Origin: CAVTWH01 sp963850915
GTDB taxonomy: Bacteria > Actinomycetota > Actinomycetes > Mycobacteriales > Micromonosporaceae
Direction: 5' to 3'
NCBI GenBank assembly: GCA_963850915.1
Contig: CAWKND010000006.1
Location: 1-64,000 of the forward strand
Length of the DNA stretch: 64,000 nt
Shown: one piece after another, positions 60,120-64,000 of the stretch
How positions within the stretch are numbered: the stretch's first letter is position 1
Layout of the letters: the number at the start of each line of letters is the position of its first letter
Program-made: the position numbers and the translations under genes
The notes under the pieces: model-generated
What the model saw: the letters and a program-made list of their open reading frames with translations, nothing else
Database searches by the model: none
What the model was told of the DNA's origin: nothing

Positions 60120-60731
60120 TCATAGGCCCCTACCAATCCCAACCCGGTAGGTGGCGTGGGTGACCAGGGATGCGGATCGCCCCGAGACCTGCTGCAGCTG
60201 CAGCCCGGGTACCCCCTCGAAGAGGCGTTCACCGGCGCCCAGCGTGACCGGTGCGATGTGGAGACGCAGCTCGTCGATGAGGCCGCCCCGGAGGTACTGG
60301 TTGATGGTTGCCGCGCCGCCGGCGATCGCCACGTCACGGTCGCCGGCGGCCGCCCGCGCCTTGGCGAGCGCCGACTCGACGCCGTCGGTGACGAAATTGA
60401 AGGTGGTACCGCCCAGCATCGGCAACGGCTCGCGCGGCTGGTGGGTGAGGACGAAGACCGGGCCGTGGTACGGCGGCTCGTCGCCCCACCAGCCCTTCCA
60501 GTCCAGGTCCCACTCGCCGCGGATGGGGCCGAACATGTTGCGCCCCATCACGAACGCACCGGCGGCGACGATCGCGTCCACTTCGGCCCGGTTCTCGTCC
60601 CCAGTCTCGAACATCCAGGCGTGCAGCCGGTCGACCGCGCCCTCGCCCATTGGCTTGTCACGGGTCTGGTTGGTTCCGGCGACGTACCCGTCGACCGAGA
60701 TCGAGACATCACAAACCACTCTGGTACCCAT
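60120..60731 (-). CDS. Dihydrofolate reductase-like (RibD C-terminal) protein
   Basis: 203 residues of DHFR/RibD fold: RVVCDVSISVDGYVAGTNQT at the start, AFVMGRNMFGPI, PVFVLTHQPREPLPM, and GDRDVAIAGGAATINQYL with LIDELRLHIAPVTLGAGERL. This is the common actinomycete 'dihydrofolate reductase family' group, NADPH-dependent reductases of unknown substrate and not true FolA. The start is ATG 60731 after AGGAGGG. It is convergent with GH30 across a terminator. Confidence 0.9.
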   Translation of the reverse strand: MGTRVVCDVSISVDGYVAGTNQTRDKPMGEGAVDRLHAWMFETGDENRAEVDAIVAAGAFVMGRNMFGPIRGEWDLDWKGWWGDEPPYHGPVFVLTHQPREPLPMLGGTTFNFVTDGVESALAKARAAAGDRDVAIAGGAATINQYLRGGLIDELRLHIAPVTLGAGERLFEGVPGLQLQQVSGRSASLVTHATYRVGIGRGL

Positions 60732-60843
60732 CTGACCCTCCTGATGCTTGTTGCCGTCGCCGGAACTCCGGCGGCCGCACAGCTAGATCGAAGCCGGCCG
60801 CCCCGACCGGACACCCGTCTGCCAAACGATCGGGTGACCGCCG

Positions 60844-61189
60844 TCACCACATCGAGGGCTGCGGGTGAGCCCCGGCGGCCAGCTCTCGCAGCACCTGAGG
60901 TCTGCGGCCGCATGGCCGGCCGTTGCGCAGCGGGGACTGCTTCATGGCAATCATGCCGGCGACGCTCATGGTCAGGATCGGCGTACCGGCGAGAATCGCT
61001 GGTTCGGTGCCGAACGAGCCCGGTGGGAACAGCCAGTCGGACCACCGCCCGTCGGGCTGGCTGAACGATCCGGCCGATCCGGGCGTCGAGGCCCCAACCT
61101 CCGAACAGCCAGGCACGGATGTCGGCTGGTCGCAGCACATCGGTCACAGCCTTGATGACGCGCAGCTGCGTATCCGACCGCTCACTCAT
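60844..61189 (-). pseudogene. Aminoglycoside-nucleotidyltransferase-like gene with internal deletion
   Basis: The N-terminal part SDTQLRVIKAVTDVLRPADI and AWLFGGWGLDARIGRI is the start of an ANT(2'')-like/AadA-type nucleotidyltransferase, including the GGWGLDA metal-binding motif. It then jumps, out of frame, to QPDGRWSDWLFPPGSFGTEP and GTPILTMSVAGMIAMKQS from the later part of the same family. About 70 residues are missing between, and the frame is lost near 61080. It cannot encode a working enzyme. Confidence 0.75.
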
Positions 61190-61296
61190 CGCACCATTCT
61201 CACCGAAGCGACGGTCGGGTCGCGACTGCTTACCGACCGGCCTGGCGGGGCGTGACCCGGTCCGGAGCCATGCACGCGCCGGACCGGGTACGGGTC

Positions 61297-61440
61297 TCAT
61301 TCCGGGTCGGTACCGGGTACCCGATTGTTCACCACGAGGAGCGCGACCGTGGTCACGATCGGTACCCACAACGGGGTGAGCGGGCCTGCCGCAGCCCGCA
61401 GGTGAGCAGCACCATGCCGACCAGCACCCGGGGACTCCGC
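61297..61440 (-). pseudogene. Relic of a small membrane protein
   Basis: One frame gives RVLVGMVLLTCGLRQA and the next frame gives PLWVPIVTTVALLVVNNRVP with a stop at 61297. Together they resemble the last two helices of a small membrane protein. No start or ribosome site is apparent. The call is tentative. Confidence 0.35.
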
Positions 61441-61531
61441 CGAGCAGTCGGCTGCGGTGGCGGCTGTCGTGTCAGGTGCCGTGTCAGGTGCGTGTCAGGT
61501 CGGTGGCGGGCCGGGCGCCGATGGTAATCGC

Positions 61532-62476
61532 ATGACCACTTCAGCGATTCTTACTTCCGGGCTGCGGAAGGCGTACAAGGACAAGATCGTCCTCGACGGC
61601 ATCGATCTCGATGTTCCCGCGGGTACGGTCTTCTCCCTGCTCGGCCCGAACGGGGCGGGCAAGACGACGACGATCAACATCCTGACCACGTTGATGAAGG
61701 CCGATGGCGGCACGGTCCGCGTCGCCGGTCATGACGTGGCTACCGAGACCAAGGCTGTACGCGCGTCCATCGGGGTCACCGGTCAGTTCGCCGCGGTGGA
61801 CGAGCTGCTGACCGGCCGGGAGAACCTGCAGTTGATGGCGGATCTCAAGCGGCTGGGCCCGGGCGAGGGCAAGCGGGTCGTCGCCGAGCTGCTCGACCGG
61901 TTCGACCTCACGGAGTCGGCGCAGAAGATGGCGTCGACCTACTCCGGAGGTATGCGCCGGAAGCTGGATCTGGCAATGACCCTGATCGGCAAGCCCACGA
62001 TCATCTTCCTCGACGAGCCGACGACCGGATTGGATCCGCGCAGCCGGCGGACGATGTGGGACATCATCCGGCAGCTGGTGGCCGACGGCGTCACCATCTT
62101 CCTGACCACCCAGTACCTGGACGAGGCAGATCGGCTCGCGGACCGGATCGCCGTACTCGACCAGGGCAAGTTGGTGGCGCAGGGCACGCCCGCCGAGCTC
62201 AAACGCCAGATCCCCGGCAGCCATGTCCGGCTGCGGTTCGCAGCCGACCGTGACCTCGACGCCGCGATGCGGGTGCTGACCGACTCCACCCGGGGCGACG
62301 ACGAGGACCTGATCCTGCGGGTGCCAAGCGACGGTGGGGCGAAATCGGTGCGCGCCGTGCTCGGCCAGCTCGATGCCCATTCCATAGATATCGAGGAATT
62401 CTCGGTACACACCCCGGACCTCGATGACGTCTTCCTTGCCCTGACCGGCCGTACTAGCACGAAGGTGAGTGCGTGA
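61532..62476 (+). CDS. DrrA-like ABC transporter ATPase
   Basis: 314 residues. Walker A GPNGAGKTTT, Q-loop region GVTGQFAAVDELLTGRENLQ, signature STYSGGMRRKLDLA, Walker B PTIIFLDEPTTGLD, and the H-loop position in FLTTQYLDEADRL where Gln is found, as in daunorubicin-resistance-type ATPases. The C-terminal domain SVHTPDLDDVFLALTG is typical of DrrA. It exports an amphipathic drug or lipid together with the downstream permease. The start is ATG 61532; its stop overlaps the permease start (TGATG). Three GTGTCAGGT repeats precede it at 61468-61499. Confidence 0.93.
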   Translation: MTTSAILTSGLRKAYKDKIVLDGIDLDVPAGTVFSLLGPNGAGKTTTINILTTLMKADGGTVRVAGHDVATETKAVRASIGVTGQFAAVDELLTGRENLQLMADLKRLGPGEGKRVVAELLDRFDLTESAQKMASTYSGGMRRKLDLAMTLIGKPTIIFLDEPTTGLDPRSRRTMWDIIRQLVADGVTIFLTTQYLDEADRLADRIAVLDQGKLVAQGTPAELKRQIPGSHVRLRFAADRDLDAAMRVLTDSTRGDDEDLILRVPSDGGAKSVRAVLGQLDAHSIDIEEFSVHTPDLDDVFLALTGRTSTKVSA

Positions 62477-63225
62477 TGAACAACGCGACGACCATGCTGG
62501 GTCGCAACTTCAAACACACCGTCCGCAACCCAACCGCCGTATTCAACGCGGTGCTGTTCCCGATCGTTCTCCTGCTGATGTTCGTGTACGTGATCGGCGG
62601 CGCATTCGACAAGGTCGAAATCGGTGGCAAGTACATCGACTACATCACGCCGGGCATGATCGTGCTGACCATCTGCTACGGGTTGAGCGCGACGGCGCTG
62701 TCGGTGAACACGGACATGACGAAGGGCATCATCAACCGGTTCAAGGTGATGGACGTGTCCCGCAGTGCCGTGCTGAGCGGTCACGTCGTCGCCACCATGC
62801 TCCGAAGCCTGATCGCCATCGCCGTACTCATCGGAGTGGCGTTCGCCATGGGCTTCCGGCCAGCCGCGAATTTCGCGGAGTGGCTCGGCGCGATCGGCCT
62901 CATCGTGCTGCTCTCCCTGGCGACCAGCTGGATCACCGTCGCCCTGGGATTGGCGGCGAAGTCCCCGGAGTCGGCCGGCTTCGTCACCGTACCGCTGATC
63001 CTGCTGCCCTTCCTGAGCAGTGCGATCTCGCCGGCCGACACGATGGGTCCGGGCGTACGCCAGTTCGCGGAGTACCAGCCCTTCACGCCGATCATCGAAA
63101 CACTGCGCGGCCTGCTGACCGGTGAACCGTCCGCGAGCAAGGCGGTTGTCGCCATCGCCTGGTGCGTCGGGATCGGCCTCGTCGGCTACGTGTGGTCGCT
63201 GTCCACCTTCAAGAAGCGCGCCTGA
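62476..63225 (+). CDS. DrrB-like ABC transporter permease
   Basis: 249 residues, six predicted helices, ABC-2 type. Cytoplasmic start RNFKHTVRNPTAVFNAVLFP, then VLLLMFVYVIGGAF and ITPGMIVLTICYGLSATALS, and the region MTKGIINRFKVMDVSRSAVL that is typical of DrrB. ATG 62476 overlaps the ATPase TGA; a GTG one codon earlier is also in frame. It forms the membrane channel of the exporter. It is probably co-transcribed with the DUF4097 gene. Confidence 0.92.
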   Translation: MNNATTMLGRNFKHTVRNPTAVFNAVLFPIVLLLMFVYVIGGAFDKVEIGGKYIDYITPGMIVLTICYGLSATALSVNTDMTKGIINRFKVMDVSRSAVLSGHVVATMLRSLIAIAVLIGVAFAMGFRPAANFAEWLGAIGLIVLLSLATSWITVALGLAAKSPESAGFVTVPLILLPFLSSAISPADTMGPGVRQFAEYQPFTPIIETLRGLLTGEPSASKAVVAIAWCVGIGLVGYVWSLSTFKKRA

Positions 63226-63286
63226 CCCAGCCCCTCTCGTCGGGCCGCCATCAAGTCACGTACCAAAAACATAGGGAGCAGTAGTC

Positions 63287-64000
63287 ATGCCTACATTTGC
63301 CACGCCAGGGCCGGTCGCCGCAACGGTGGAAGTCGCCGGCGCCCGGGTACGGGTCACCACGAGCGACCGTACCGACACGGTCGTGCTGGTCGAACCCATC
63401 AACGAGACGAGCCGGTCGGACATCAAGGTGGCCAGCAAGACCAAGGTCGATTTCACCGGTGGTCGGCTGTCGGTCAAGACGACCGCCGCCGGCGACAAGA
63501 ACGGTTCGGTCGCCATCACGATCAACCTGCCCACCGGCTCCAGCCTGGCCGCCTACCTCGCGTACTCGGATATTCACGCCGACGGCTCACTCGGCGAGTG
63601 CGAGCTGCACATGGCATCGGGCCGGGTCCAACTGGACCGCATCAACGCGCTGACGGCGAACATCGCGGCCGGTGACGTCGCGATCGGTCACATCGCCGGC
63701 CGGGCCAACATCGACGGGGCGGCGTTCGCCCTGCGGATCGGTGAGATCGAGGGGGCTGTCGGGCTGTCGAACTCGGGCGGCCGGGCCTGGATCGGCCACG
63801 CGGCGGGCGACCTCAACCTCAGCAGTGGCAGCTGTGACTTCGACATCGACCGTGCCGACGGCAGCGTCACCGCGACGACAGCCAGCGGTGCCATCCGGAT
63901 CGGTTGGATGACACACGGTCAGGCGAGGCTGATGAACGGCTCAGGAAACATCGAGGTCGGCATCGGCGAGGGTACCGCTGCCCGCGTCGACGTCAACAGC
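63287..64000 (+). CDS. DUF4097-like beta-helical protein (partial, runs off window)
   Basis: 238 codons up to the window end without a stop. The sequence is made of short beta-strand repeats (VRVTTSDRTDTVVLVEPINE, LSVKTTAAGDKNGSVAITIN, LTANIAAGDVAIGHIAG, ATTASGAIRIGWMTHGQA), the pattern of the DUF4097 adhesin-like family. It has no signal peptide. ATG 63287 follows AGGGAGCAG, 61 bp after the permease. DUF4097 genes often sit beside DrrAB-type exporters in actinomycetes; whether they act in export is unknown. Confidence 0.85.
   Translation, partial: MPTFATPGPVAATVEVAGARVRVTTSDRTDTVVLVEPINETSRSDIKVASKTKVDFTGGRLSVKTTAAGDKNGSVAITINLPTGSSLAAYLAYSDIHADGSLGECELHMASGRVQLDRINALTANIAAGDVAIGHIAGRANIDGAAFALRIGEIEGAVGLSNSGGRAWIGHAAGDLNLSSGSCDFDIDRADGSVTATTASGAIRIGWMTHGQARLMNGSGNIEVGIGEGTAARVDVNS

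Noticed and set aside
1..64000. tRNA, rRNA or integrase attachment site
   Set aside because: Looked for T-loop-like GGTTCGAATCC and long AT-balanced RNA gene segments by eye; none was convincing. A tRNAscan/Infernal run would settle it.

Overview
The DNA is high-GC (about two thirds G+C by eye), its genes carry strong Shine-Dalgarno sequences with frequent GTG starts, and many neighbours overlap as ATGA, GTGA or TGATG. Together with the gene content (WxL/DUF916 surface proteins, GH2/GH25/GH30 enzymes, a CUT1 transporter without its own ATPase, a DrrAB-type exporter, a SARP/AfsR-like remnant) this points to a filamentous high-GC actinomycete, plausibly Micromonosporaceae or a relative. The family level is inference. 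No rRNA, tRNA, CRISPR array, prophage or replication origin was seen.

Layout. 0-5 kb: an intact IS21 element with complex ends and a probable 4-bp target duplication, an Imm1-like fragment, a HAD-like phosphatase, and a metallophosphoesterase split by an IS3 remnant. 5-15 kb: an accessory patch with HEAT and WD40 proteins, small unknowns, a TetR-controlled FMN reductase/erythromycin-esterase-like pair, a virginiamycin B lyase-like protein, a blasticidin-S-deaminase-like enzyme and a PPOX-fold protein. 15-21 kb: a GH25 muramidase with fascin-like repeats, a GNAT, an orphan OmpR-type DNA-binding protein, and scraps of a second metallophosphoesterase, a SARP/AfsR regulator and a mandelate-racemase-like enzyme.

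21.7-26.8 kb: a co-oriented block (unknown protein, DUF4331, Dyp-type peroxidase, enoyl-CoA hydratase-like protein, sulfite-oxidase-like molybdoenzyme) in which every gene is frame-broken. 27-33.5 kb: a NTF2-like/LysR divergent pair, then a membrane protein, multicopper oxidase and NAD(P)-binding protein that appear to share a TetR operator (CCGAACA-N4-TGTTCGG) with a divergent AhpD/CMD-type gene. 33.7-40.4 kb: a manno-oligosaccharide locus (GH2 beta-mannosidase, LacI regulator, MalF/MalG-type permeases, binding protein). 41-46.5 kb: a six-gene redox operon ending in a MOSC-flavin-2Fe2S fusion. 46.8-52 kb: a peroxiredoxin-like gene, a hexapeptide acetyltransferase, a VOC protein, and a NarL-type two-component system divergent from a membrane protein.

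52.4-57.2 kb is the most unusual part: a LPxTG protein, a DUF916-like protein, a small WxL-like protein, and a divergent large protein with a tandemly duplicated (DUF11 + PA14-like) module and a second WxL-like tail. This is the component list of the Firmicute csc (cell-surface complex) clusters, seen here in an actinomycete-like genome. 58-64 kb: a GH30 xylanase-type enzyme with a CBM2, a RibD/DHFR-like reductase, a deleted aminoglycoside-nucleotidyltransferase remnant, and a DrrAB-like exporter followed by a DUF4097 protein that runs off the window.

Many conserved genes carry single-base frameshifts (6.7, 13.4, 22, 23.1, 24, 25-26, 40.05, 41.2 and 52 kb). Some may be assembly indels rather than true pseudogenes, so each should be checked against raw reads.
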